64,000 nt of DNA from Hyposmocoma kahamanoa (GCF_003589595.1 NW_020654810.1:6526791-6590790), one strand, 5' to 3'; counted from the first letter of the stretch, positions 11,071 to 22,860 are shown. Made by a program: numbers and translations. Notes: generated by a model from the sequence alone, not told the origin.

Positions 11071-11814
11071 GAATATAGATTATAAATTGTAAATTGCTCT
11101 AATCGCACGTTTCTGCAGGACAACGATTGTATTAATATCGTCGGCATTACCCTAAAGCAAAATGCCGTACGTCATTAAACTGTGAAATTAACTGAAGTAA
11201 ACCAATCTATCTGTTTCGACGTATGAATGTCGAAAATCTGACGTCTAAAAATCTGTGCTCGAGTGTGCATGATTATTATTTTCTATATACTATATAATCA
11301 CACAGACTTTTAAATAAAATTGCTAAAGTTTAAATAGTAACATTTGAGAATTTACATTTATTTTACGGACTTCTAAAAGACATGGCGGCACTTATCCCGT
11401 AAACAAAAAACACTTCTCACTTTACATAATATTGCGGAGTAAAATATGAATCTACATTGCACTGTGGGTATTGTTGGTAGTTAATTAGTGCTCTAAATTT
11501 TTTTTCAATGTTTATTTAGTTACTTCAATGTTATACCCATAACACACTGACATTCACTCTTTCTCCATTATATTTTCACTTATTATTTCACTTATAACAC
11601 ACTTGCTACACTTATTCATTCTTTCTCTGTCAATGTTAAATTACATTGCATTTATTTAGTATCAAGCATCAATGATTGTATATAATTATTGTAATATTAA
11701 GTTTAATATCACTATTTATTACTATACGATTTATTATATGTTATTCAATTTTTGTTATTTAATTTTTTGAAATTACTCCTCTGTTGCTGTAATTATTCAT
11801 TCAAAGTTGGTACA
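11071..11814. other. No feature recognised
   Basis: AT-rich intergenic DNA with no repeat of the window and no frame of note. Confidence 0.4.
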
Positions 11815-11950
11815 GTAAGAAAAATTCCTTTGATCCGGCTGGATTTGAATCAGCGTCTTCACCATACCGTACGTGCTCTCCCAACTGAGCTACGGAACGA
11901 ACCAGCAGATATTATGAATCTTCGAACGTAGTTGTTGCAAATACTTAAAG
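11815..11950 (-). mobile_element. tRNA-derived SINE group 2 copy
   Basis: The inverted form of CGTAGCTCAGTTGGGAGAGC and GATTCAAATCCAGCCGGATC is readable. It is too diverged outside the tRNA arms to be a functional tRNA gene. Confidence 0.7.
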
Positions 11951-12110
11951 CAATGAGAATGGTACTGTAACTGTTCGGTAAAATCCCTTTCCCCCTTGTT
12001 ACATCACGTGGATAGTTTCTCTGCTTTCAATTTTCCGCCCTTGAGAGCAGATTACCCAAATCGACAGCCTAGTTTCGTTGACAAGTATAGTTCTATAATA
12101 CCAGTAACAG

Positions 12111-12265
12111 TAGATATAGCTCCTTGTGAAAGAGTTCGTCCAGGGAAGTATTGCCACCTTATCCGTTTTAGCCGCCAAGCGGTAACGTGAACATTACGTC
12201 TCAGTGTGAAGGGCGCAGTGACAGTGCCCCTCAGATCTTTGCGACTTAAAGGTCTGAGCAGCGCT
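12111..12265 (+). mobile_element. SINE family A, plus-strand partner of an inverted pair
   Basis: Head AGCTCCTTGTGAAAGAGTTCG to the TTGCGACTTAAAGGTCTGAG block, with an internal deletion and no tail. It is followed at once by an opposite copy. Confidence 0.75.
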
Positions 12266-12418
12266 TTTTTTATAATACCAATTGACGAGATGAACAAGAC
12301 ATAAGTTAACAAGTACCATGTGCCTGTAATTTCACTAACACCCTTACCCTTCAAAACCGGAACGCCGTAATGCTAACATTACTCCTTGGCGGCAGAAATA
12401 GGTAAAGTGGCAGCTGCA
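12266..12418 (-). mobile_element. SINE family A, minus-strand partner of an inverted pair
   Basis: Tail TTTTTTTATAATACCAATTGACG, then a deletion, then the central and head-proximal blocks up to AGGTAAAGTGGCAG. With 12111-12265 it forms an inverted SINE pair. Confidence 0.75.
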
Positions 12419-12451
12419 ACTTCACTTGGTATCATAGAAAAACATATATAT

Positions 12452-12610
12452 AATATAATGTCATCATGTTCATCATCATCCATTGTTCAATATAGCCTCC
12501 CCAAAGATCACCAAATCATCTGTCCACTTTGTAGGTGGTCTGCCCACTCGAGAACACTTTAGCCCCATCTCCTATGTTTTCGTACCACTGTAACTTAAGT
12601 GTTTAGGCTA
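12452..12610 (-). pseudogene. RTE-like LINE 3' fragment
   Basis: TTCATCATCATCCATTG, ATAGCCTCCCCAAAGATCACC and TCTGTCCACTTTGTAGGTGG, another copy of the same 3' region. It ends just behind the fucosyltransferase 1 stop codon. Confidence 0.6.
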
Positions 12611-12674
12611 TGTCCGTTTACCTGGATTTATATTTCAAAAATATTTTCGTGATTTTCATCATAGACTGTATTTA

Positions 12675-13029
12675 TCAATAATCCGAGGACGGATTCAAGA
12701 AGTCTATCACACTCGTCAAAATCCGCTCTAAGTCGGTTTGTATGTCCATAGGCGCATCCGGTGATGGCCAGGGAGGTTGTGCTTCGTTCCACCATTCGGC
12801 AATGAAACCTATAATGCTTGTTTTGTTAATATTATTATTAAGGAAGGCACACAATTCACAGTATTTTTCTCTGTACCCATTTTCGCCAGCGTAGTGAAAA
12901 CTATAATGGTCGTGCCATCTAAAGAATTCATAGTATTGGTTTTTGTCACTCATAATTTCGACCATTTTGTCCGCCAATTGGTAAGGTTCCAAAACATTGG
13001 CATTCAAGTATATTCCGTCAGGCATGAAT
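12675..13029 (-). CDS. Alpha-1,3-fucosyltransferase 1, exon 2 (terminal)
   Basis: Second coding exon. The acceptor is TTTACTTTACAG before A-TTC-ATG, so the split arginine codon is AG|A and the protein reads YTR-FMPDGIYLNAN across the junction, a good GT10 C-terminal fit. Further C-terminal landmarks are RWHDHYSFH, the cysteine pair CELC, and a run of acidic and tryptophan residues (AEWWNEAQPPW) near the end. It stops after PSSDY. The frame runs open a few codons upstream of the acceptor, but that part is intron. The intron (13030-14487, 1458 bp) contains an inverted-repeat element at about 13997-14260. No canonical AATAAA is seen close behind the stop on this strand; a GATAAA variant overlaps the stop region. 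Confidence 0.92.
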
Positions 13030-13996
13030 CTGTAAAGTAAATTAGACAACACCTTTAATATCAATATACAACAGTATCCGGTCGTGAAGCATTGGCATCT
13101 TAATAGATAAGTAACGAAAAATATTACTTTTTAAACGTAGTCGTTTAAAATTTTAACAGAATTATTGTTTGTTTGATCAGTGAACGCTAATTAACAATGC
13201 CAACGAGCACCTGATGACTATAATATTTATTCTACATTAATTTAATTAACCTACGTTACGCTTTTTCAATATTTTTATTATAATTTCAATATCACTTCAC
13301 ATTTTATTATCTATCACAAAAGCTTTATTTTCATTCACAACTCGGGTTAGTTTGAAGGTGCATTATTCACTTCAAATTACTGTTATAATACAAAAAATTA
13401 TCCGTACTTAATAACAAAACCAGGTGAACGGACGGTACGGTAGGATTGTGAACTGGAAAAACTAAAAGTTTGTGAATTCAGAAGGCTTCCGGTCGAACTA
13501 GCGCCATCTTTAATTAAGATGCAAAAAACTGGTATATTGTAATAAAACTCGAAAACGTTAGTTTCACTAAAGGCACTGTTAAAAATTAAATGATTCCTTT
13601 TTTTTTAATAAACCCTTTTATTTTTAGTTTGTTCGAGAACGATGTGTATAGGCAAAACGAGATGGAGACGACACTTCGATATCTCCATTAGACAGTGCGT
13701 CAACATAATTTTTGGGCCTATACTGTTTTTTTTTCCACAAAATTACTTTTTTTTAATTGCCTTTTTGTTTCGTTTGTTTTTCACAATTTTTTTTTATTTT
13801 TGTTCACAAAACTCGGGAGCATAATTAATAAATAAATATGGCTGTTTACAAAAATAACAGAAAACGACCAAAAAATAAAGTTGGCGTAGTGTTCACTGGA
13901 GGTATCGATTTTAGGAAATTTTACTGTTGATTATTTGATCTAAAGATTTGTTGACTTGTATATTTATTTGCTGCATCTCTGCTTTAGGCTCAATTT

Positions 13997-14260
13997 ACGT
14001 TGCTGCTGAAGGGAATGGAAGCGAAGTTTTGTAACGAAATTGTACATAGCACAATTAACTTTATGTCAATTGTGTAAGGTACAAACCAGATACGAAACGG
14101 CAGATGTGGGAATTGTCGACTCTGCGCAAGAATACTCCGAAAGACACGCGACCTGTTTTATGGCTCGTATCTAGTTTTATCAACTGACTTAAAGTTCATT
14201 ATGGTATATGCTACTATACATTCCAAACATTCACTTCCATTCCCTACCGCAGCATTGTGA
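13997..14260. mobile_element. Inverted-repeat element in the fucosyltransferase 1 intron
   Basis: TGCTGCTGAAGGGAATGGAAGC at the left and CTTCCATTCCCTACCGCAGCA at the right are imperfect inverted repeats about 260 bp apart. It is a non-coding MITE. No clear target duplication is seen. Confidence 0.55.
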
Positions 14261-14487
14261 AGTGAACAATTACATCACTAATTGAGAAGCAACTTCAAAA
14301 ACTAGCATAGTCTCCGTTTCATCCCTTTCGAGTATAATTAAAGTTTAAAAGTACTAAGAGTACTTGAAGTGATGAATATTCATGCCAAGTTTCAGGCTGA
14401 CTAGGCAGATAAAAGTGAATTTGTTGATTGAAATTAATATTTTAAAATGAAATAAAATAAAATTAAACTATTACATTATACACGTAC

Positions 14488-15386
14488 CTGGTATAATCTG
14501 CTCCACCGAATACCACGGGCACAGCAAAGTGTTCTAAGGCGTGCAAAAGCTTTTCAGTGACATAGTCTTCACCGTACGAATTCTCAAAGGATAAATAAAA
14601 ATAATAATCTGATTCTATATATGAGAAGCATTCATCCATTCCCTTGTATTGAGGACACCGAATATTACCGCACGAAACAATATTATCTTTAGGACACTGT
14701 TTTGTACCACATCGCCCGTAAATATCTAGAACATGTCCATACCGAGCTAATTCTTTTTGCAAAGTATGGGCGTACATTCGACGCCAAGGTGAATCGCAGT
14801 GGGATACAATCCATGCAGCTGCGATGTGCTTGCCTTCCAGTTTACTCTTCACATAATCACTAGTTTCATTCATTTCACTCAATGTCATCCATTTCATATT
14901 AATTTTCGGCCCAATTATTTCGTCATATTCGTTTTTTACGAATATGTAAGGGAGCGTTATATTGGATGCGAGCTTATATGTCAAGGTCATATTAAAGTAC
15001 TGGTGGAATTCTATGGGTATTGCATGATATGCCCCAGGTTCCACTCCGTACATGCAGTAAATTTGTTCTAAAGATCGATTTGTCGGTAAATCGATAGTTC
15101 CTGTACCGAGATGTACATTATTCAACATCAGCACTTTAAAATCTAGTATACTTTTAAAATATTTTTTGTCGTTAGTCAAGAAGCAGTTGCTGTAAGCACA
15201 GCTGCGGAAAGGGTTTTGTCCCATTTCAAGAAAATAGAACTCCTCTGATAACTGTGTCCATATGAGTATGTAAATTACTCCATCTTTCTTTTGATTATAC
15301 CCGCAGGCGTCGAATATAAAGAGCACTATGAACACAATTGTAATTATTATATGAATGTAACTGGATTTTTCTTCACTTGTACACAT
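14488..15386 (-). CDS. Alpha-1,3-fucosyltransferase 1, exon 1
   Basis: First of two coding exons of a GT10 fucosyltransferase, which transfers fucose from GDP-fucose to GlcNAc of glycans in the Golgi. The ATG at 15386 opens an uninterrupted frame. Residues about 10-28 are a hydrophobic stretch after a short cytoplasmic head, the expected type II membrane anchor. Residues 226-232 and 239-245 are paired CGTKQCP and CGNIRCP motifs. Residues about 262-282 carry the family signature YLSFENSYGEDYVTEKLL, followed by VPVVFGGADYTR. N-glycosylation sequons (NMT, NIT, NET) are visible. The exon ends at a CAG|GTACGT donor in phase 2 (the last codon begins AG). With exon 2 it gives 417 residues, normal for the family. 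It is divergent from the paralogue at 24684 and has the same exon length. Core 1,3-FucT (FucTA) or FucTC type cannot be decided here. Confidence 0.93.
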
Positions 15387-15509
15387 TTTAAAATTTATTC
15401 TTGAGTTTTATGTACACTAGTTTAATAAATAAGATGTTTAGTGCACGTACAAATAATAGCTGTTCAATAAATTAATAATAATAATAGCCTTATTCTAGGA
15501 AATTTCCTG

Positions 15510-15675
15510 TATTATGAGTACCAGAGCAACGGAATTCATTCTGGGGCCCTTCACAGAACACCCAGACCAGAACCAATTTAGAATAGTTCATGTCCCATCT
15601 TGGTTATACCGGGAATGGGATCTCCTCATCCAACACCAACAGTGTAAACCGTTGGGCCATCGAAGTACATTCAAA
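15510..15675 (-). mobile_element. tRNA-derived SINE group 3 copy upstream of fucosyltransferase 1
   Basis: Inverted ATGAGTACCAGAGCAACGGAAT and CCAGACCAGAACCAATTTAG, then GGGAATGGGATCTCCTCATC. It lies about 130 bp before the fucosyltransferase 1 start codon. Confidence 0.7.
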
Positions 15676-16317
15676 ATATTTCGTGCCATTGTTATGTGAT
15701 CATATCCTTACGTCAAAAGTGGTTTCGTCAGATGAAAATCATAAAAAATAACCCGAACTACATTACAACAATTCATACGTGTGAAATTTATACTCATGTG
15801 AAATTGTATAAGAGCGTTTATGCACAACGTCCGATTCGTAGCTGTTCTGAATTTGAGAAATGACGGTCGTATTTTCTCGGCTTCGAAACGGACTTAGTGC
15901 ACAAGCGACATCCGAAGTGAATCCGAGGATACTGGATTTGTATAGCCTCGGAACGAATAACTATATACATATATACAATTTCACATAATTCTTAATTAAG
16001 CTTACAAAGTTATCGACTAATTTGCATCATAGAATGTTTAAGCCTCTGGAAATTTGTAATTTTTCAAATGTGGACTTATTACACCAATGCAATGGTGCGA
16101 AGGGGCAAAAATGGTATCCCGACCTCAGGTGCGATACTGAAATATTATAATCTAGGTTTAGCTAAATTCATTATGTTATGCAACATCCTGGCCTCCTAGG
16201 ACAGTGGACTATATCGCATGCTCTGGAATAAATATTCTTCAATAGATAAGTAAGTTGTGCCTTTTCAAATTTTGCAAAACTACCCCTAGAAACGAATAAC
16301 CTCAGTGGAAATTATAT

Positions 16318-16450
16318 CAGTGGCTCATCGGTTTATACTGTGAGTGCTGATTGAGGAGGTCCCGGGTTGAATGAAATTTTCTAAATTGGTTCTGCTTTGG
16401 GTGTTCCAGGTGTGTGCCCCGGACATTGATATATGAAATAAGTTAAGTCA
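16318..16450 (+). mobile_element. tRNA-derived SINE group 3 copy
   Basis: GAGGAGGTCCCGGGTTGAATG, TTTTCTAAATTGGTTCTGCT and GTGCCCCGGA. Confidence 0.65.
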
Positions 16451-17380
16451 TTCTACCCTATCCTATGCCGGCTATAAGGCTACGGCGAGGTACACTTGTA
16501 AAAGTCCAATGCTGTATAGGTTGAAAGTTAAGAAGCCTCTCTGAACAAGACGTACGAACTACCCGCAAATTTGTTACTAATGACGAAATCTTTTATATTC
16601 GACTGAAACAAAGGAGTTGAAAAGCTTTCATTATCCAATGAAAGGTCATTGGATAATGAATTTTACAGTGTAGAAGTTTTTTCGAAGCAATTGGAATTTT
16701 ACTTTTATTTACCGTCGACATTTTTTATTTATACTATTTTGTTTTATATTATTTATAGCTGTTTATATTATTAACGAACATATTATTCGTTGACATTATA
16801 TTTTAAATTGCAATACTGTCACATTGATAATATGAAATAAATAATTTAATTCGATTTTATGATGTTAAGTTTCCTTTTTATGTGATAGCGCGTTTCCCTG
16901 CCAATTAAACTGGAACACCGTGGTGCTGTAGGTAGAGTGGTAGTACCCACCGGTTCTATACAGAGTCAAACCCTACCACCAGTTGTAGTGGACAAGCAAC
17001 TATGCAATAGAGAATTAGTGTTCCATGGTTAAATGTGCAAATTAAACATGAACATAGGCATATAGCAGCTATGGATGGAAAATCATTCTTTAAATTTTCA
17101 CTAGTAAATAATATTATGTGTTTAGTTAAAGAATAAAGTTCATATTTTAATCGCAAATAGGGCTATTGGTTGGTCGAAAAATACTTCTAATTCTGTGAGT
17201 TATTGAATGTGCCAACAAGTATTTATAGGTGACCTATGACAATTATTTTAAACAATAGAAAAACGTCAAAATTGGTACAATAGATTTTGTTTCGGTTGGA
17301 GTACTATAATATGATATAAGATAATTAAAACTGTCTGTTTGCCTGTGCGACTTCTTGAAATTTCAGACAGGCTCCTTCAC
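16451..17380. other. No gene recognised
   Basis: AT-rich DNA holding one perfect 15-bp stem-loop at 16627-16660. At about 16920-16990 is a short segment (GGTAGAGTGGTAGTACCCACC) that may be decayed SINE. Confidence 0.35.
16627..16660. repeat. Short perfect stem-loop
   Basis: TTCATTATCCAATGA and TCATTGGATAATGAA (15 bp) surround AAGG. Probably a small foldback. Confidence 0.4.
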
Positions 17381-17485
17381 TTTTAGGGCGCGATTGTCAC
17401 TTTTCATACAATTCTAGACGCACTGCAGCCGCGCGACGGCCGCGCGATTGACACTTTTGGCACAATTTCTAGAAGCGCTGCAACT
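17381..17485. repeat. Imperfect tandem duplication
   Basis: GCGCGATTGTCACTTTTCATA and GCGCGATTGACACTTTTGGCA, each followed by CAATT(T)CTAGA and a GC-CTGCA motif. There are two units of about 50-60 bp. The GC-rich core GCCGCGCGACGGCCGCGCG lies between them. Confidence 0.5.
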
Positions 17486-17793
17486 TACAATTTCGTCGAA
17501 AACTTCTTTCGACGAGGAAAGTGGAAAGGCGTGGGAACTGCTACTTACACTGTACAATTCATTATACAATAAAAAAGTTTCAGTCGTTTACAAAACATTT
17601 TGTCGCTTGTAACAGATTTATGGGCTTGCCCACAAAACTACAAACACTTGTGTTTGTAGAATCTGGGACCTATTGCAGATTTCTTGTTACGAGTTCGCCA
17701 CGGTGGGTAACGGATTATTGTTTTTCCGTGTTTCGCAACGTTACACGTCGCGTTACGCATTGCTAATTATAAAAAGGAAGCAACATTAATATG

Positions 17794-18034
17794 TTTTATT
17801 TTTATGATGCCAAGTAATGGGACGAACAAGTCGGTGCCTGATGGTAATGACACACCTGTCCATAACAGTGCCTTTCAGAGTTTTAAATCGCAAAGATCTG
17901 AGGGGCGGCGTTGCCACTGCGCCCGTCACTCTGGGATATAAGTTGACAGTCGCATGTGTCTGTAATTTTACCAGCACCACCCTTCAAATTAGGTACTTCC
18001 CTGGACGAAATCTTTCACAAGGGGCTCTAATGCT
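17794..18034 (-). mobile_element. SINE family A copy
   Basis: Tail (TTTTATGATGCCAAGTAATGG) to head (CTTTCACAAGGGGCTCTA), lacking the TTACTGCTTGGCGGCAG block. Confidence 0.78.
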
Positions 18035-18348
18035 ATTTAAACGTAACTTTATTTCCAAAACTAATGTACAATACGTACATGTTAGAGTTAAATATTGAAT
18101 TGATATAGTAAGATTACGAGCAAACCCATACGTTATTACTGTTAAAATATGTGAATAGCACAATACTTCAAATTTTACCTACTTTTTAAGTTGATTATCA
18201 TTTAGTGCAAATTAGTTTAGTAACAATATGACCATTGCATTACCACGTTGCATCTTTAAGGTGAAGTGAGACCCAAAATAGATGTTTTGATGTATTTCGA
18301 CAACACGGAAAAAATCAGTATTTCGATATTAAAAAATGCTAATTTAAC

Positions 18349-18612
18349 TTGTTTTTAAAAGACTTAAAAAAAGGTTCAAATGACTTTTTTCGTGTGTATG
18401 TTCGCTATTAATCCGAGATTTGTGTCCGATTTCAATTATTCTTTTTTGTTCGAAATATTACCTCAATAATAGCCCCATCGAATTTGAAGACAATATTCCA
18501 CCTGCAATGAATACGGTTTCTCTGATTTGACTAAGTTTCCGTAAACCAATTTTAATAAAACTTGACAAATAGATGTAATTCCACAAGCTTTAGCGGTCGG
18601 GTTTTCGTAATA
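18349..18612. mobile_element. CCGACTTCAAAA MITE, copy 3
   Basis: Diverged copy with the TTCGAAATATTACCTCAATAAT and ATTCCACCTG blocks and a right end AGCGGTCGGGTTTT. Confidence 0.6.
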
Positions 18613-18752
18613 AAGTTATAATTTTGTTAATTGATGAAAACTGAAGATACCGGTAGTGAATTATAGGGCCCAAAACAAGATTGACTAAACTTCGTCCGAT
18701 AAATAAAAATCACAAAGTTCCGAAAATTTTTTTTTACTAAGTTCATCTACGA

Positions 18753-18974
18753 CAGGGTTTCTTAACATGTGGTCCATGGACCCCTAAGAGGCCAACCTAA
18801 CATAATGGACCAGCTACCGTCACACTAAGTGTTCATATGTAAATAACATTTAATCGCAAACAATATAAGCTAGTAAAATCTAACTCTAGTTTTTTCATCT
18901 TTTCGGAAAGGGTCCGTGGTATCTTTAATATTTTGAGAGGGGTCCATGACTAGAAAATGGGTTAAGGAACCCTG
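18753..18974. mobile_element. hAT-type MITE, family b (222 bp)
   Basis: Termini CAGGGTTTCTTAAC and GTTAAGGAACCCTG with a GGTCCATGGACCCC block inside each end. The 8-bp duplication ATCTACGA/ATCTACGG (18745-18752, 18975-18982) has one mismatch. The CAGGG start is typical of hAT elements. Confidence 0.85.
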
Positions 18975-19770
18975 ATCTACGGAATAATCAGTTTCATTCA
19001 ATTGTAATTAGAGATATTGCAATGAAATTTCCTCTCCCGTGTTTCGTAATAAATAACGTCATGGGTCTTATAACCACGATACCATTAACACCGCGTGGTA
19101 CCTGCGTGGTACGTGGTCTATTTGAGTTCGCAAAATGGCAAAGTATTAAAGTAGATGTGGAAGATTTATCAGATGTACGTTATTGGACTGGGTCTCCCTA
19201 CTCTTCAATCCAGGATTAGCAGTAGAAACTGACGACCGCAGTTGATCTAGGCGGGTTCTACTTAGAGATCTCTACTACAAGTAGAACTATGTTAACCCAT
19301 CGTAAGTTTATAATTTCGTGTTTTAGCATAAAAAAGTGTTTTGTAAAGACATCAGTGTAATGGTAGCAAGGTGCCATGAAGTCACGAATCACGGAAACGT
19401 GAATTTTTCAACGTATGCTATATTTTTATACGATGCTGAAAAGGAGGTCAATGTAGGGGTTAATAAGCTTTACGATAGATCATATTATTTGGTATGGTTT
19501 CATCAAAATGCTTAAAAACATTAGATTCCAAAAAGACAGAGTTGGGAACCTGTAACACAAGGGAAGCGTACACTATTTTTTTTTGTAGAATTGCACGTAG
19601 CATTCTTGTGTCATTACAAGCAGGCAGTACGCCACAAACAATATAGATGGCGCTTATATCAATTTCACGAATATGTTCCGTTTTTAAAATAAATGCCATC
19701 TATCTTATTTATCCCATACTACCAAACACACATTAAGGTTCGTTTCTGTAACAGTAAGTTAAAGTTTATG

Positions 19771-20070
19771 TAGCAGTAGGTACGTCCAGGGAAGTAACTA
19801 CTGCCACCTTACCTATTTCTGCCGCCAAGCAGTGATGTGAACATTACTGCGTTCCGGTTTCGAAGGGTAAGGGTGCTGGTGAAATAACAGGCACATGGGA
19901 CTTGCCAACTTATGTCTCAGGATGTCGAGCGCATTGGCAGTGCCCTCAGATCTTTGCGATTTAAAGCTCTGAGTGGCACTGGAACTGTTAGGGACATATG
20001 TATGTGTCGCTTTCTACCAGACACACGACTTGTTCGTCCCGTCAATATTAGTTAGTATTATTAAAAAAAG
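19771..20070 (+). mobile_element. SINE family A copy
   Basis: Near full-length sense copy: TAGCAGTAG head, GGGTAAGGGTGCTGGTGAAAT centre, TTCGTCCCGTCAATATTAG tail and A-run. Confidence 0.82.
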
Positions 20071-20611
20071 TTGTCATGTGCTGTGCGGCCTATTAAGAAA
20101 ACGATCGTAGGTTGTAATCATGACAAGTTTACGAAAAAACCATAGCATGCAATTCATTTATCGCATGCCTATTAGTTTTGACATTAGCCAAATCTTATGT
20201 TATTTTCGCCAAATGTGAAGTATGTTTATTCAAAGCTTGGTCACAATTATTTTAATTTTGGACCGTTGTAAAATGTCCAGGAATGCAAAACAAAATACGA
20301 TTTTCATTCTCGATCCGAAAAATAAAAACTTAATTCTTGTTATTTATTTAATTAATACAAGATTTTAATCAATAAAAGCGCACAAATAACTCACATAAAC
20401 AAGTAATTATCTTAAATCAAAGACATTGTACTATAACGACTATAGTTAGTAAAAACATAATATTATAAATGGAAGAAGGAAGCTCTCAGTAAAATCAATA
20501 TTTGATAAAAAAGTATATAAAATATTTGATCGCAAACAGTATTTTATGCAATCATTGCATAATGATTCAGGTTCATTTATTTCTCAAATATAATATTACA
20601 GTATAAATTGC
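20071..20611. other. No feature recognised
   Basis: AT-rich sequence between a SINE and the hAT MITE. Confidence 0.4.
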
Positions 20612-20619
20612 ACTACATG

Positions 20620-20836
20620 CATTGACTTACAAATAAATGGACGACGGGTCTAATACAAAAACCACGAAAAAAATGTCCCAAGTCAACCTATGTAAACGTA
20701 GTGACATGTAAAGGAATAGTCAGTCGAACAAACGAAGACTAAAGCGTGAATGACGCTCTGAATACGATTTTAACGCCCTATAAGTTCGGACACTTTTTAG
20801 CGCGGACCCGACGTCCATATTAATTGTAAGTCAATG
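20620..20836. mobile_element. hAT-type MITE, family a, copy 3 (217 bp)
   Basis: Same orientation as copy 1 but more diverged internally. The perfect 8-bp duplication ACTACATG lies at 20612-20619 and 20837-20844. Confidence 0.9.
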
Positions 20837-21123
20837 ACTACATGTCAAAGTATGAAAAATTATATTGAGATTGTCAAACAAAAAAAAAAAAAATTATAAG
20901 AAAAATACACTAGAAATAACAATAAAATATAAAACAATAATTAGAAAATTAACAATTCATTAATAATAATATTGTTGTCATTAAATTACATATCAAATGT
21001 CATTCTCCATCAAGGATCGTCATAAGTTGATAACAAATATACAAAAGATTGCCAATACGATAAAAATTAAAATAAAATAGAAAATACTCAATAGCCTCAA
21101 ATTTTTAGGTACATTACTGCAGA

Positions 21124-21219
21124 GGCCGGGAAGTAAGGGATTGCTGGACGAGTGAGTTACAAGGTCGAGAGCCAGCGAGGCCTTGTATTAATATGAGTCA
21201 AGCAATCCCCATTCCGGCC
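21124..21219. repeat. Imperfect 96-nt hairpin
   Basis: Outer arms GGCCGGGAAGTAAGGGATTG and CAATCCCCATTCCGGCC pair with a few mismatches. Inner arms TACAAGGTC and GGCCTTGTA pair around GAGAGCCAGC. It may be a small foldback transposon or a structured RNA; the sequence does not decide. Confidence 0.5.
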
Positions 21220-21322
21220 AAGGCGTGTATAGTGCTTTTCTCAAACAATGCGAGAAAATAATAAGAAACTACAGAGAGGAAGATATATAATGAAAAAAGT
21301 AGAAAAAACAAATTAATTAATT

Positions 21323-21534
21323 TCTTAGGTTTTCGCGATTGTTACCCATAGGAAATGAAACTATTTTTCCGGATTTAAATCGCGGTTTGCATCAATATTA
21401 GACATAACTGGTCGAAGACTGTACCACCTCAGTCAACGGTGACCATGGGACCTGTAAAGGGCCCGAAACGTCGGTTTGTTTGAAAAAACAAATATACGCG
21501 ATTTAAATTCGGAAAAATAGTTTCATTTCCTAAA
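21323..21534. mobile_element. Foldback element, copy 1
   Basis: 34-nt arms at 21351-21384 and 21497-21530 (GGAAATGAAACTA...AAATCGCG and complement) differ at one base. A second inner pair surrounds GGGACCTGTAAAGGGCCCG. The outer flank TTAATTAAT occurs on both sides. Confidence 0.75.
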
Positions 21535-22176
21535 ATTAATTAATATTAAAAGTATAATATTATATAAATATATTTATGATTTCCTATGTCCTTTGTGATG
21601 ATATTCATGAGCTCTGTACTCCTGCATGCACCGTTTATCCTTAAAATTAGAGCAACCTGAAACAAACAAAGGTTTGTTATGCTCATTTACAGTGTCGGAA
21701 CTAATATATTTCAGTGTTACACATAACGATATATATACGTTACATATAACCTTGCCTTAGTTGCTATTGCTTGAAAGTTTAGGGGTTTGCGTTGCTCGCT
21801 TCCGTAGGTTTACCCTCGATACTCTACAAGTGACCCCTGAGTGGTGCTAAAAAGAGCACAACTGCTGGTGGTAGGCTTCGGTCGGAGACTAGCGGGATGC
21901 GGGAGGGGAGCGGGAAGCACGGTGCACCACTGGCCGACAGTGGGAACTTGGGGGCCCAAGTAGCGGGAAAGCCACCCGTGAAATTCTGCCCCGCCACCCA
22001 ACTAAAAATCCCTGAATGCTCCACCTTGCCGGTTGGTGACCTGAAGGAAGGAACAGGTGGCCATCTCTTGTCCAAAGTTTGAAAGAACAGTTCCACGATG
22101 TCAAGGACTGTCTAGCCTGTGCTGGGAGAATCACATTGTTTACTTTGGTTTTATAACCATTTACATTAATTACCAA

Positions 22177-22362
22177 GTTTTTTTTTATAATAACAAGTGA
22201 CGGGACGAACAAATCGTGCTCCTGGTGGTAAACTACACGCCTGTTCGTAACAGTTGCTGTGCCACTCAGAGTTTTAAATCGCAAAGATCTGAGGGACACT
22301 GCCACTGCGCCTGTCACCCTGAGACATAAGTTGACAAGTCCCATATACCTGTAATGTCACCA
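22177..22362 (-). mobile_element. SINE family A, head-truncated copy
   Basis: T-run tail and the central blocks are present; it stops after CTGTAATGTCACCAG. The 151-residue open frame on this strand is a translation through it. Confidence 0.78.
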
Positions 22363-22519
22363 GTATAATTATCATAACGGGATTGTTATTGGAGATTTGT
22401 ATCCTTATTATAAGCTAAAAATCACATAACAATTTAATTAATAATTTACACTAAGCATTCATTTATTTAGACAGCTAAGGTATAAAAACACAATAAAAGC
22501 TAAAATACTATAAACTAAA

Positions 22520-22860
22520 ACTAGGATTAAAATTATATGTGAATAAAAATGGGTCCCCGCGGCAACGTCCCCGAGATGCTGGCAGCGTTTCCCCTTTATA
22601 TAGCTTTGCTAATAACTTGGGCATAAGGTAGCTGCCGGTCCTTGGGTTTCCCAGACAATCTATAAATGTTTTTAATAAAATTTTGTAAAGATGAAGGGCA
22701 TCGAGACGGCACGGGCCAAGGGTTTCCACTCCGAAAGGTGCAAATACGTGATCGGAGCTGAGGTCCTGGTATTTATTACGCTTTTGTTTTTCCAACAGCT
22801 CAGATGCGGAGTCAGCTCTCTTGTTGGTGTGCCGTAGCCTCCCATACGAGTTACATTGTC
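22520..22860 (-). pseudogene. LINE ORF2 C-terminal fragment
   Basis: Minus-strand frame reads RADSASELLEKQKRNKYQDL, then VFAPFGVETLGPCRLDALHL and NPRTGSYLMPKLLAKLYKGE. The pattern (FxPFGVETLGPxG.DA, then DxRxGSxxxQRIxxAIQRGN) is the conserved C-terminus of a widespread non-LTR polymerase. It is open across about 110 codons, so moderately young, but has no RT core. Confidence 0.75.

Noticed and set aside
11815..11910. Possible tRNA gene on the minus strand, likewise at 39830-39900 and 49690-49790
   Set aside because: tRNA-like arms only; the pieces recur with the same non-tRNA flanks, as SINEs do.
21889..22344. 151-residue open frame on the minus strand
   Set aside because: About half runs through a family A SINE copy and the rest shows no motif; no start or splice context supports a gene.
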